Shown: positions 52,994 through 61,467 of the stretch, in pieces
Layout of the letters: each line of letters opens with the position of its first letter
Position numbering within the stretch: position 1 is the stretch's first letter
Source: Paenibacillus zeirhizosphaerae
GTDB lineage: Bacteria; Bacillota; Bacilli; Paenibacillales; Paenibacillaceae
Assembly: GCF_030705605.1 (NCBI RefSeq)
Contig: NZ_JAPCKK010000016.1
Coordinates: 124,001 to 188,000, forward strand
Direction: 5' to 3'
DNA: 64,000 nucleotides
The notes under the pieces: generated by a model
Seen by the model: the letters and a program-made list of their open reading frames with translations, nothing else
Databases searched by the model: none
What the model was told of the DNA's origin: nothing
Made by a program: the position numbers and the translations under genes

Positions 52994-54067
52994 TCAGCTA
53001 AACCATTCATTTACCTTATCTCGGTCCAGCTTCTTGACGACCGCCGTCAGCAACGTTGCAGCCTGATCAAAATCCTGTTTGGACATCACTCCGTTATGGG
53101 AGTGAATGTATCGTACCGGGAATCCGAGGGACAAGGTTGGACAACCAATACCGCTGATATGAAACCTCCCTCCATCCGTACCCCCACCCGGCATAACGTC
53201 AACCTGAATTGGAATAGCGAGCTCTTCCGCCGTATCCATTACCAGATCACGTAGCCCCACATGAGGAATCATGGTGGCGTCAAACAGCAGGACGAGCGGA
53301 CCTTCACCTACATTGGACACCGTATGCTGGGATTCATTTCCCGGTGTATCGTAAGCTACGCCCACGTCCAAGGCAAATGCAACATCGGGCTGAACCGCAT
53401 TGGCAACCGTTACAGCACCACGCAGCCCTACTTCTTCCTGCACCGTAGCCCCAGCATAGATGATGTTGGGATGCTGGTCATTTTGCAGCCTTTTCAACAC
53501 TTCCACAGCGAGCGCACAGCCTGCCCGATTATCGAGCGCTTTACCGACCCACAGCTCATCATTCCGCATAGTAGTAAATTCAGATACAGGCACAACCCAG
53601 TCTCCTGGGCGCACCCCCATCGCCTTGGCATCCTCTGCGTCCTTCGCCCCGATATCGATATACATGTTCTTCAGCGGAACGACCTTCTCCCGCTCGGTCT
53701 TCTCCAGAATATGCGGCGGTTTGGAGCCGACAATGCCTATATAATCTCCCTTGCGTGTCTTCACCTTAACCCGCTGCGAGAGCACAGAATGCGGCCACCA
53801 GCCTCCGAGCTGCTGGAACCGCAAAAACCCCTTCGACGTAATGGCAGTCACCAGAAATCCAATTTCGTCCAGATGCCCTGCCAGAAGAATTTTAGGTCCG
53901 TCAGCAGCCCCCGTTTTCCTCCCCAGCACACTTCCAAGCCGATCCTTGACTATTTCATCTGTCAACGGCTGCAGATACTCCAGCATTTTATCTTTGACAT
54001 TGCCCTCAAAGCCTGAGACTCCATCCGTTTCAGTTAGCTCCTTCATCATCTTTGTCATTTCATCCAT
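52994..54067 (-). CDS. M42-family metallo-aminopeptidase
   Basis: A 357-residue M42 peptidase (YsdC/FrvX, glutamyl-aminopeptidase-like) expected to form a large cytoplasmic tetrahedral assembly. Metal ligands and catalytic residues are visible: AGHLDEIGF (His, Asp), KALDNRAGC (Asp), ATVQEEVGLRGA (catalytic Glu pair), LDVGVAYDTP (Asp), YIHSHNGVMS (His). GGAGGTAAGACG precedes the ATG. It follows the HPr-like gene by 66 bases. Confidence 0.94.
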   Translation of the reverse strand: MDEMTKMMKELTETDGVSGFEGNVKDKMLEYLQPLTDEIVKDRLGSVLGRKTGAADGPKILLAGHLDEIGFLVTAITSKGFLRFQQLGGWWPHSVLSQRVKVKTRKGDYIGIVGSKPPHILEKTEREKVVPLKNMYIDIGAKDAEDAKAMGVRPGDWVVPVSEFTTMRNDELWVGKALDNRAGCALAVEVLKRLQNDQHPNIIYAGATVQEEVGLRGAVTVANAVQPDVAFALDVGVAYDTPGNESQHTVSNVGEGPLVLLFDATMIPHVGLRDLVMDTAEELAIPIQVDVMPGGGTDGGRFHISGIGCPTLSLGFPVRYIHSHNGVMSKQDFDQAATLLTAVVKKLDRDKVNEWFS

Positions 54068-54133
54068 CGTCTTACCTCCTGTATGTATTAGGGCAGGCCC
54101 TGGATCGGTCGGATGGACCCGTGATTTGTCCTG

Positions 54134-54415
54134 TCAATCGGTTGTCAAATATTGTCCGCTGCCTTCAAGCATCGGAACAAGGTACTCTAGCGCCTCCAGA
54201 TCGTCTTCACCGGCTGCCGTCAACCTGATGCTCGACCCGGGAGCGACAATCATGAGCATCATACCGAGCAGGCTTTTCACATCAATTCGATGTTCGGCAT
54301 CCCCGATATTGAAGGTTATCGTAATATTCGAGGAAAAACGAGAGGCTTCCGACGAAATATGAACGAGCTGATCACGACTCAACTGTTGTTTAATGGAAAA
54401 TTCATGTACTCTCAT
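54134..54415 (-). CDS. HPr-like protein lacking the phosphorylatable histidine
   Basis: A 93-residue HPr-fold protein. Aligning ASRFSSNITI with HPr ASKF and VKSLLGMM with HPr LKSIMGVM leaves Ser48 matching regulatory Ser46 of HPr. The active-site block GIHARPA is replaced by QLSRDQL, so His15 is lost (Ser13 here) and Arg17 is Asp15. It therefore cannot pass phosphate in the sugar PTS, but could still be a target of HPr kinase and act with CcpA, as Crh does. The start follows AAGGAG at 10 bases. Confidence 0.8.
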   Translation of the reverse strand: MRVHEFSIKQQLSRDQLVHISSEASRFSSNITITFNIGDAEHRIDVKSLLGMMLMIVAPGSSIRLTAAGEDDLEALEYLVPMLEGSGQYLTTD

Positions 54416-54548
54416 CGTGGGTAATCTCCTTCAATTTGCAGTTCTGTACTACTACAATATCGACAAAAAGGAGCCCTGCCTAAACCTGCGATGTGTCCAA
54501 ACGTTCCCTTCTATCGAATTGCTCTAAGCTACTATATTCAACTCTAGT

Positions 54549-54592
54549 AAAAAAAGATTGGATTAACGCATCCCACATTTCGCCGCTAATCC
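54549..54592 (-). terminator. Terminator between the acetyltransferase and HPr-like genes
   Basis: GGATTAGCG and CGTTAATCC pair around a 16-base loop; AATCTTTTTTT follows on the minus strand. It lies inside a gap of 301 bases (54416-54716) that holds no gene. An AT-rich stretch with TTGACA and TATAAT on the minus strand (spacing only 12) lies at about 54660-54685, so a short transcript ending here is conceivable. Confidence 0.65.
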
Positions 54593-54716
54593 TGTAACGG
54601 GAGCAATCCTGCTCTGTAGAGATAAGTCCATAGCCAACTGCTTGGTTATGTATTCCAAATAATTATAACATTGGATGGTTGTCAACAGAATACGGGAATT
54701 GGAATTTTTTCGAACA

Positions 54717-55166
54717 TTACATATCCTTGCCATTCAGAGCTTTGATCATAGGATAGTGAGGGATTCCCACTTCCATAAACAAGTCCCCTTCGGTCATATA
54801 ACCAAGCTTTTCGTAAAAAGGTACGGCTGTCAGGCGACCATGCAGCATGATTTTCGAAAAACCTTGCTCCAAGGCCATCTGTTCAGCAAAAACGACCATT
54901 TTCCTGCCGATAGCTTGTCCCTGCACGGCGCTATCTACGGCCACCTGCTTCATCTGGAGCCGGCTGTCGTCCAATCTTTTCAGCAGAAGCACACCCACCG
55001 TACGCCCGTGCGCTACTGCGCGAATATGGTAATCCTCCACCTCTTGGTCGGTAGGATCATCATGGATGCTGAGCCCAAGCGGTCTTCTCAGCACACGATC
55101 CCTTAATTCCAGCCCTTGCGCATACGCGGACGAGCCCCATTCCATACATTCTACAATTACATTCAT
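54717..55166 (-). CDS. GNAT-family N-acetyltransferase
   Basis: A 149-residue GNAT protein of the ElaA/YitI-like type, from ATG 55166 with GGAGGGA seven bases upstream. Motifs: LRDRVLRRPLGL near the start, RLQMKQVAVDSAVQGQAIGR (acetyl-CoA loop, here QGQAIGRKM), and AVPFYEKLGYMTEGDLF. Acceptor unknown. Confidence 0.9.
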   Translation of the reverse strand: MNVIVECMEWGSSAYAQGLELRDRVLRRPLGLSIHDDPTDQEVEDYHIRAVAHGRTVGVLLLKRLDDSRLQMKQVAVDSAVQGQAIGRKMVVFAEQMALEQGFSKIMLHGRLTAVPFYEKLGYMTEGDLFMEVGIPHYPMIKALNGKDM

Positions 55167-55351
55167 CCCCGGTCCCTCCTGCCAATTCGTGTATAACACA
55201 GCGTCAACAAAATCACACAATAACCTATTATATTAGACTTTCCGCCCGAAAGGTCAAGCGAATCCGACGTTGGTTTTCGGCGCTTGGCCTCGGTTTGGCG
55301 ATTCTTCATGTTGTTTAAAAGTAGGTGCATGTACGAAGCAGCGGAGAGAAT

Positions 55352-55382
55352 ATGAAAAATCCCGCCACAGGTCAACGGGATT
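55352..55382 (-). terminator. Terminator after nasC
   Basis: AATCCCG pairs with CGGGATT across an 11-base loop, followed on the minus strand by TTTCATA. The gap 55167-55401 otherwise holds only the acetyltransferase promoter region (TATAAT near 55231). Confidence 0.75.
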
Positions 55383-55401
55383 CTTAAGGCATTGGATTAT
55401 T

Positions 55402-57534
55402 TTAATACACCCGCTTGATCCGTACCGCAGCCACCTTAAAGCCCGGCATCTTGCAAAATGGATCGAGTGCCGGACTCGTCGCAAGATTTACATTTTGCAC
55501 ACCGCCCCAATGCATCGGTACAAAAATGGTATCCTTGCGGATATGACCAGAAATACGGCTGCGAACAGAGAAGCTGCCCCGTTCCGATTCAATCTCTACC
55601 CACTGGCCCTCTTCGATCCGGTAGCGGCGCGCCGTGTCCGGGTGAATTTCCACAAAATTAGCTTCCGACCTTGCAGCCAACGTGGGGCTCCGTCTGGTCT
55701 GGACTCCCGTCAAATAATGGGCCAGCACCCTGCCGTTCGTCAGTATAAGCGGATACTCCTCGCTAACCGCTTCCTTGGCAACAGAATTTTGCAACGATGT
55801 AAATTGCGCTTTCCCGTCAGGATGAGCAAATGCCTCGGAAAACATAAACGGCGTGCCGGGATGGTCCGTTGACGGACACGGCCAGTATATGCCTTCCTCT
55901 CTGCGCAGCCTTTCATAGGTAATCCCGTAATAATCCGCTGCCCCGCCTTTACTCGCCACTCTCAATTCTTCGAATATTTCTTCAGAAGACGTATAAGAAA
56001 ATAGCTTGCCCTTTCCAAGCCGCTCCGCGATATCACACAGGATATGCCAATCATGATGCACCTCTCCCGGTGCGGGTAAAGCCGCTTCCCTCAGCAGCAC
56101 TCTTCCTTCCAAATTAGTAAGCGTGCCAGTGTTCTCCAGATAGGACGAAACCGGGAGCACAATGTCCGCCATCCGTGCGGTTTCGGAGAGCAGCATATCC
56201 GCCACCACCAGAAAATCCAGCTTTTCCAGCCCATCCTTGACTAAATTCACATTCGGATTGGAAACGACCGGATTGGAACCCATCAGAAAAAGGGTCTTGA
56301 TCTGCCCCTGGTGCATAAGCTCCATCATTTCATAAGCGGAAACTCCCTTACCTGGAATATCCTCAGGAGCAACTCCCCACACCGAAGCGACATAGGCGCG
56401 ATCCGCCTCATTTTCAATAGATCTGTAGCCTGGCAGTTGGTCCGCTTTCTGCCCGTGCTCTCTGCCACCCTGACCGTTGCCCTGACCGGTGACCGCTCCG
56501 TAACCACAGCCTTCCCGGCCGATTTTGCCACTCGCCAGCACAAGATTCAGGAAGGCTCTGACAGCCAGATGCCCATCCGTCTGCTGTTCCACTCCCCTTG
56601 CCGTGAAAACAATACCGGTCTCGGCCAGTCCGTAGGCTGATGCCGCCCTACGGATTTGTTCCTCATCGATCCCGCACACCCGCGCGGCCTCCGCCGGATC
56701 GACATCCTTCATGCGGGCGTACAACTCCTCATAACCGCCGGTCCGCTCGTGGATAAATTGCTTATCGATCCAGCCTTCATCCAGCATGATCTTCAGCATG
56801 GCATCCGCCAGCAGGATATCCGTGCCCGGTCTAATTTGTAAATGCAGATCGGCCATTTTGGCCGTTGCCGTAGCACGCGGATCGATGACAATAATGAACG
56901 CCCCGTTTTCTTTTGCTTCATTAAAATAAGGCATCAAGGTCGGCTGGCATTCCGCAATATTGGTGCCTGCCAATATGATGCAGCGAGCCAGTGGAATGTC
57001 GGCCAGCCTGCAGGTCAGTCCGCGGTCGATGCCAAAGGTCCTGCTGCCTGCGGATGCAGCCGCCGACATGCAGAAGCGGCCGTTGTAGTCGATGTACCTC
57101 GTGCCGACGCCAATACGCGCAAATTTACCGAGCAAATACGCCGTTTCGTTTGTCAGCGATCCGCCGCCATACACACCAATGGAGTCAGGACCGTGCGCGG
57201 TCATCGCTGCGGCAAAACGTTCCGCAATCGTATGCAGCGCCTCATCCCACGTTGCAGGCACCAGCCTGCCTTCTTTTCTCATAAGCGGCTGTTGCAGCCG
57301 TTCACTATGCAGCGCATGCTGGTGGGCATTTAATCCCTTTACGCACAATCTGCCGCTGGAGGCCGCATTCGGCAGCCCTTCTACGGTATAGGTGACCGCT
57401 CCCGAAGGAGTGGTTTGCATATGGATTTGCGCCTTGCACTGTACACTGCAGAATGGACACTGCGTGTGAAGCACCTTATTCCCTGTGCCATCCGACTCCT
57501 CAACAACAGCCGCACCTGTCAGCCCATTTTTCAT
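55402..57534 (-). CDS. nasC: Assimilatory nitrate reductase, molybdopterin catalytic subunit
   Basis: A 710-residue molybdopterin oxidoreductase. The N-terminal [4Fe-4S] site is CPFCSVQC plus the cysteine in SGRLCVKG; cofactor-binding blocks include YNGRFCMSAAASAG, GTNIAECQPTLMPYF, MGSNPVVSNPN and the C-terminal MHWGGVQNVNL. No Tat signal and no second iron-sulphur domain, fitting a cytoplasmic assimilatory enzyme that reduces nitrate to nitrite. GGAGG precedes the ATG. It lies 30 bases after nasB, its electron donor. Confidence 0.93.
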   Translation of the reverse strand: MKNGLTGAAVVEESDGTGNKVLHTQCPFCSVQCKAQIHMQTTPSGAVTYTVEGLPNAASSGRLCVKGLNAHQHALHSERLQQPLMRKEGRLVPATWDEALHTIAERFAAAMTAHGPDSIGVYGGGSLTNETAYLLGKFARIGVGTRYIDYNGRFCMSAAASAGSRTFGIDRGLTCRLADIPLARCIILAGTNIAECQPTLMPYFNEAKENGAFIIVIDPRATATAKMADLHLQIRPGTDILLADAMLKIMLDEGWIDKQFIHERTGGYEELYARMKDVDPAEAARVCGIDEEQIRRAASAYGLAETGIVFTARGVEQQTDGHLAVRAFLNLVLASGKIGREGCGYGAVTGQGNGQGGREHGQKADQLPGYRSIENEADRAYVASVWGVAPEDIPGKGVSAYEMMELMHQGQIKTLFLMGSNPVVSNPNVNLVKDGLEKLDFLVVADMLLSETARMADIVLPVSSYLENTGTLTNLEGRVLLREAALPAPGEVHHDWHILCDIAERLGKGKLFSYTSSEEIFEELRVASKGGAADYYGITYERLRREEGIYWPCPSTDHPGTPFMFSEAFAHPDGKAQFTSLQNSVAKEAVSEEYPLILTNGRVLAHYLTGVQTRRSPTLAARSEANFVEIHPDTARRYRIEEGQWVEIESERGSFSVRSRISGHIRKDTIFVPMHWGGVQNVNLATSPALDPFCKMPGFKVAAVRIKRVY

Positions 57535-57564
57535 TTCGTTTCCCCTCCTGCTCCATCCTTTTCT

Positions 57565-59697
57565 CTATCTGGTCGCCTCAATAGGCTGCGGACGATTGAG
57601 CAAACCTTCCAGCAGCTCTTCTTGATTAACAGGGTCATAGAGAGTCTCTCTGACCGAAAGTAAGCCGATCCGCTCAAGCCATTTCCACAGCGGTTCACCA
57701 TACCACGCTTCCTTCCGGTACATCTGCAGGCATGCAGACGCCAAATCGGCGGCCTGATCCGCTGTCTCACTCAATCCGATTAGTTGAGCTTCGCGTACCG
57801 GGCGTCCGCTCGTGCCGCCTGCATACACCTCCCATCCAGCCGGGCAGGACACCAACCCAATATCGCGGATTAATGCCGCAACGGGAGAACCCGTTCCTTC
57901 GGCTACGGCGGCTGTAATCCGGCGGGGCAGGCTAATCCCGTTCCATCTGAGCCTCAGCTCCGCCGCCAACGCTGAACCCTCTTCGGCAAAGCCGCTCCCC
58001 ATCGATTCATCCTGAACAATAAGCATCCCTGAAGCTGTTCCGTATCCCAAGATAGTTGACGGATAAGGCTTCCGCAGTCCTTCATGACTCATCTTCAAAT
58101 CCAAATAATAATGTACAGCCGGTCTGCATACCTCACAGCCTTCTTGCTGACTCGAGCCTAAACGGGCATATATTTCTCCAGGGCTCGAAGCAGAGATCCG
58201 GCTCACAGCTTGCTTGAGCTCTTCATGATCCAGCGCCGTACAATCACATACCGACACCTTTTCAGCCGCCACGGGCTCCACCGTTGCCCCGCCCGCAGCC
58301 TTCCCGGATGCCGCCAGCTTGACCAAAGCTTGAACCATAGGCCTGCAGCCGCCGCAAGATGTGGAAGCCTTGGTGTGCTTCCTTACTTCCTCTTCCGTCT
58401 TAAGACCGTCCTTGGTAACGGCCTGCAGGATGGTTAGCTTTGTCACCGCATTACAGGCGCATACCGTATCCATATCCGCCATGGCCGCCGCCGAGGCTTC
58501 TGCCGGATTCACGCCGGTTTCAGGCGCTGCAAGCTTCGCCACTTCTTCACCAAGCTGGACCGCTTTAAGTAAAGCCGGGGCTTCGGAAATATCGCCGTAC
58601 AGAACTGCCCCCACAGTTTTGCCATTAACCATCGTCACTTTTTTGTAGGTTTCACGGATACCATCGTACTGCTGGAGCGCCGTAATGATGCCGCGGCCCC
58701 CAATATCTCCAGCGGAAAACACGTCGATACCCGATACTTTTAATTGTGAATAAGGTATAGATCCGGTATAGGGCCCCGTCTGTTTGCCGCATAACGAACG
58801 CGCCAGCACCCTTGCCTGCTCGTACAGCGGGGCTACCAGCCCGTAGGCGATGCCACGGTGCTCGGCACATTCCCCAACCGCATAAACCCCCGAAATGCTG
58901 GTGGCAAGGTAATCGTCGACGAGGATGGCCCTGTTTGTGTGCAGACCGCTGTCTCTGGCCAGATCAATGTTAGGCTGTATGCCGACCGCCATAATGACCA
59001 AATCGGCCTCTAAGGTGCCTCCATCCGCAAAGCGCAATCCATTTGCTCGTTTCCGACCCGTAATTTTGACCGTGTTTTTGCTAAGATGGAACACCATGCC
59101 TTGTCTCTCAAGCTCGGCTTGAAGCAGCCCTGCCGCCATCGGGTCCAACTGCCGGTTCATTAGGAAGGGAGCGTTGTGGACGACCTGAGCTTCCATACCG
59201 AGATGGAGCAGGCCCCTCGCCGCCTCCAAACCGAGCAGCCCACCGCCGATCACCGCCGCCTGACGGCAGTTGCCGGTGCTTCTAATTAACGCCTCGCAGT
59301 CCTCCATGGTACGAAACGCCATGACACCTTCTTTATCCGCACCCGGTATGGGGGGGATGAAGGCTGAAGAGCCTGTTGCAAGCACCAGGATGTCAAAAGG
59401 CGTTTTAGCACCGGAAGCGGTCACGACGTAACGGCCAGCCGTGTCGATCCGGGCGACCCGCACTCCCGCGTGCAGCTTAATTCCGTGTTCCTGATACCAG
59501 GACCAGTCATTTAATACGATGTCATCAAATGCGACATCTCCCCGCAGCATTTTAGATAGCATAATCCGATTATAGTTCGGATGGGGCTCCGCTCCGTAAA
59601 TGGTAATATCAAACCTCTCGGGGTCATGCTGCAGAATTTCCTCCACACATTTTATACCTGCCATCCCGTTGCCGATGACAACCAGCCGTTCTCTCAT
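57565..59697 (-). CDS. nasB: Nitrate reductase electron-transfer flavoprotein (NasB), NirB-derived
   Basis: A 710-residue NAD(P)H-dependent flavoprotein. Residues 1 to about 400 are a FAD/NAD reductase (VIGNGMAGIKCVEEIL, VIGGGLLGLEAARGL, GVYAVGECAEH). Two BFD-type [2Fe-2S] domains follow: CACN...CGGC (about 415-460) and CDCT...CEVC (about 490-530). The final 150 residues (IRDIGLVSCPAGWEVYAGG, WLERIGL) are recognisably the end of the NirB sulphite/nitrite-reductase domain, but the siroheme/iron-sulphur cysteines (GCPRNC in NirB) are replaced by EGTGSP. It hands electrons to NasC. AAAGGAG precedes the ATG. Confidence 0.92.
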   Translation of the reverse strand: MRERLVVIGNGMAGIKCVEEILQHDPERFDITIYGAEPHPNYNRIMLSKMLRGDVAFDDIVLNDWSWYQEHGIKLHAGVRVARIDTAGRYVVTASGAKTPFDILVLATGSSAFIPPIPGADKEGVMAFRTMEDCEALIRSTGNCRQAAVIGGGLLGLEAARGLLHLGMEAQVVHNAPFLMNRQLDPMAAGLLQAELERQGMVFHLSKNTVKITGRKRANGLRFADGGTLEADLVIMAVGIQPNIDLARDSGLHTNRAILVDDYLATSISGVYAVGECAEHRGIAYGLVAPLYEQARVLARSLCGKQTGPYTGSIPYSQLKVSGIDVFSAGDIGGRGIITALQQYDGIRETYKKVTMVNGKTVGAVLYGDISEAPALLKAVQLGEEVAKLAAPETGVNPAEASAAAMADMDTVCACNAVTKLTILQAVTKDGLKTEEEVRKHTKASTSCGGCRPMVQALVKLAASGKAAGGATVEPVAAEKVSVCDCTALDHEELKQAVSRISASSPGEIYARLGSSQQEGCEVCRPAVHYYLDLKMSHEGLRKPYPSTILGYGTASGMLIVQDESMGSGFAEEGSALAAELRLRWNGISLPRRITAAVAEGTGSPVAALIRDIGLVSCPAGWEVYAGGTSGRPVREAQLIGLSETADQAADLASACLQMYRKEAWYGEPLWKWLERIGLLSVRETLYDPVNQEELLEGLLNRPQPIEATR

Positions 59698-59769
59698 CCT
59701 ACCCTCTCCTTTCCAGGGACCAAGACCTGCTCTCTTTATATAGAAGTCTTCTGTTCGGATCAGAAGACA

Positions 59770-59841
59770 GAAAAAGCCCTTTTCCTAATAATTATAGAAA
59801 AGGGCTCCATTGCCGTGTTTACCGTCACCACATTGTGACAG
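59770..59841 (-). promoter_or_regulatory. ANTAR-type two-hairpin antiterminator leader of nasB
   Basis: On the minus strand hairpin P1 is GTCAC-AATGTG-GTGAC (59839-59824, extendable by two pairs). P2 is GGC-AATGGA-GCC (59814-59803). Both loops are six bases with A at position 1 and G at position 4. A terminator, AGCCCTTTTC paired with GAAAAGGGCT plus TTTTT (59806-59770), shares the 3' arm of P2. Folding P1-P2 therefore excludes the terminator, the layout used by ANTAR proteins such as NasR and EutV. Confidence 0.85.
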
Positions 59842-59852
59842 CTCATAGAAAC

Positions 59853-59892
59853 AGCGTATTCGAAGAATGATTATATGTCAATAAAAATGACA
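59853..59892 (-). promoter_or_regulatory. nasB promoter with GlnR/TnrA-type box
   Basis: TGTCA-ATAAAAA-TGACA (59876-59892) fits TGTNA-N7-TNACA exactly and is palindromic at the arms. Its minus-strand half supplies the -35 TTGACA (59881-59876); a weak -10 TACGCT is 17 bases on (59858-59853). Transcription would then begin just before hairpin P1 of the leader. Confidence 0.75.
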
Positions 59893-59936
59893 CATTTAAA
59901 TGAAATAAGCTTTTTTTAAAACAATTAGAATTTTTG

Positions 59937-59976
59937 TGTTATCTATATTGACATTTGCTTTGCCGCTTTTTATAAT
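59937..59976 (+). promoter_or_regulatory. nasA promoter with GlnR/TnrA-type box
   Basis: TGTTA-TCTATAT-TGACA (59937-59953) fits TGTNA-N7-TNACA. Its 3' arm is part of the -35 TTGACA (59948-59953), 17 bases before a perfect TATAAT (59971-59976). Control by nitrogen status through GlnR or TnrA is expected. Confidence 0.85.
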
Positions 59977-60019
59977 TTGAATCAAATTCACAATGTTGTG
60001 AGCAACAGCATAGGGGCGG

Positions 60020-60097
60020 GGGAACACAATGACGTGCTCCCTGCTACGGCAAAGAGGCCGCAAATCGTTCTGTAAAGGACGGATTGCGGCTTTTTTT
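60020..60097 (+). promoter_or_regulatory. ANTAR-type two-hairpin antiterminator leader of the nitrate transporter gene
   Basis: P1 is GGGAACAC-AATGAC-GTGCTCCC (60020-60041, one internal mismatch). P2 is CGGC-AAAGAG-GCCG (60047-60060). Both six-base loops have A1 and G4. The terminator GCCGCAAATCGTTC with GGACGGATTGCGGC and TTTTTTT (60057-60097) uses the 3' arm of P2, so antiterminator and terminator exclude each other. The same architecture occurs in the divergent nasB leader. Confidence 0.88.
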
Positions 60098-60162
60098 GGG
60101 ATTCACTGGGATTCATCTAGAGAAAAGAAGACAAGAAAAAACAAAAGGGAGAGAGATGAAGG

Positions 60163-61383
60163 ATGGAGAAGAAAGGATTTTTGCAATCCGGGCATAAGCC
60201 CACCCTGTTTGGAGCATTCCTCTATTTTGACATCAGCTTTATGATCTGGGGCATGATCGGCCCGCTGGCCGTTGTCATCGCGGCGGACATTCCCATGGAT
60301 CCCGTGCAGAAGGCTCAACTGGTAGCCCTTCCCGTGCTTGGCGGTTCAATCCTCAGATTGCTGTTCGGCTTTCTGTCCGACTACATTGGACCGAAGCTGA
60401 CGGGACAGATTGGCATGATTGTGACGCTAGTTCCGCTGCTGCTGGGCTGGCTGTGGGTCGATTCCTTGGATCAGTTGTACGTTGTAGCGCTTCTGCTCGG
60501 CGTGGCGGGAGCATCCTTTGCAGCCGCACTGCCGCTTGCCGGTCAGTGGTACCCGAAAGAGCATCAGGGTCTGGCCATGGGCATTGCCGGAGCCGGCAAT
60601 AGCGGCACCGTCCTGGCCACCCTGTTCGCCAATCGTCTGGCACAGCATTTTGGCAGCTGGGAAATCGTATTCGGACTCGCAATCATTCCCATTGCTATCG
60701 TATTTGTCGTATTTTCTCTGTTTGCCCGCAACAGCCCGAACCGTCCTGAACCTAAAAAGCTGTCTGCGTACGCAAGTATTCTCAGCCAGAAGGACGCCTG
60801 GGTATTCTGCGGATTATATTGTGTAACCTTCGGTGGTTTTGTGGGTCTCGCCAATTATCTGACGATCTTTTTTAACAGCCAGTATGGACTTGCCGCCGTG
60901 CAAGCAGCCGATATCACAACGATCTGCGTAATTGCAGGCAGCTTCTTCAGGCCTGTTGGAGGATTTTTGTCCGATAAAATCGGCGGAGCCCGCATGCTGA
61001 CCTTCCTCTACGCAGGAGCGGGAATTATGCTGGCCTGTGTGGCCCTGCTGCCGCCACTGCCGGTCGTGATCGTGCTCCTGTTCGCAGGTATGATGTGCCT
61101 TGGTGCGGGCAATGGCGCGGTATTCCAGCTCGTGCCTCAGCGCTTCGGCAATGAAATCGGCCTGATGACCGGTATTGTCGGCGCCGCTGGCGGAGTTGGC
61201 GGTTATGCCCTGCCGCTCATCCTCGGCAATCTGTATAAAACGACCGGCTCTTATGCCCCCGGTTTTATTACCGTAAGCCTGATCGTAGCAGCAGCGCTCA
61301 CCCTGATCATCGTGATGCATATGAAATGGAAAAACACCTGGCTGAACGTCTCCACTGCCCGTACAGGCAAGGCGGTTTCCTGA
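60163..61383 (+). CDS. nasA: Nitrate/nitrite MFS transporter (NasA/NarK family)
   Basis: A 406-residue, 12-helix MFS protein of the nitrate/nitrite porter family; GSILRLLFGFLSDYIGPKL, the nitrate-signature GVAGASFAAALPLAGQWYP with GLAMGIAGAGNSGT, and the second signature region PVGGFLSDKIGGAR and GAGNGAVFQLVPQRF are present. It imports nitrate for the divergently encoded reductase. Its transcription is governed by a nitrogen-type box at the promoter and an antiterminator leader. A strong terminator follows. Confidence 0.94.
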   Translation: MEKKGFLQSGHKPTLFGAFLYFDISFMIWGMIGPLAVVIAADIPMDPVQKAQLVALPVLGGSILRLLFGFLSDYIGPKLTGQIGMIVTLVPLLLGWLWVDSLDQLYVVALLLGVAGASFAAALPLAGQWYPKEHQGLAMGIAGAGNSGTVLATLFANRLAQHFGSWEIVFGLAIIPIAIVFVVFSLFARNSPNRPEPKKLSAYASILSQKDAWVFCGLYCVTFGGFVGLANYLTIFFNSQYGLAAVQAADITTICVIAGSFFRPVGGFLSDKIGGARMLTFLYAGAGIMLACVALLPPLPVVIVLLFAGMMCLGAGNGAVFQLVPQRFGNEIGLMTGIVGAAGGVGGYALPLILGNLYKTTGSYAPGFITVSLIVAAALTLIIVMHMKWKNTWLNVSTARTGKAVS

Positions 61384-61423
61384 GACAGCATCGAGAGTTT
61401 TACGTTGACTTTATTCGATTCCC

Positions 61424-61467
61424 AAAGGCAAGGAAACCTGATTTTGCAGGTTTCCTTGCCTTTTTCT
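61424..61467 (+). terminator. Intrinsic terminator after the nitrate transporter gene
   Basis: AAGGCAAGGAAACCTG pairs perfectly with CAGGTTTCCTTGCCTT around ATTTTG, followed by TTTCTTT. It abuts the end of the convergent VOC gene. Confidence 0.93.

Noticed and set aside
54593-54716. Small RNA gene in the gap before the HPr-like gene
   Set aside because: The -35/-10 spacing is only 12 bases and no known RNA fold is recognisable, so only the terminator is annotated.
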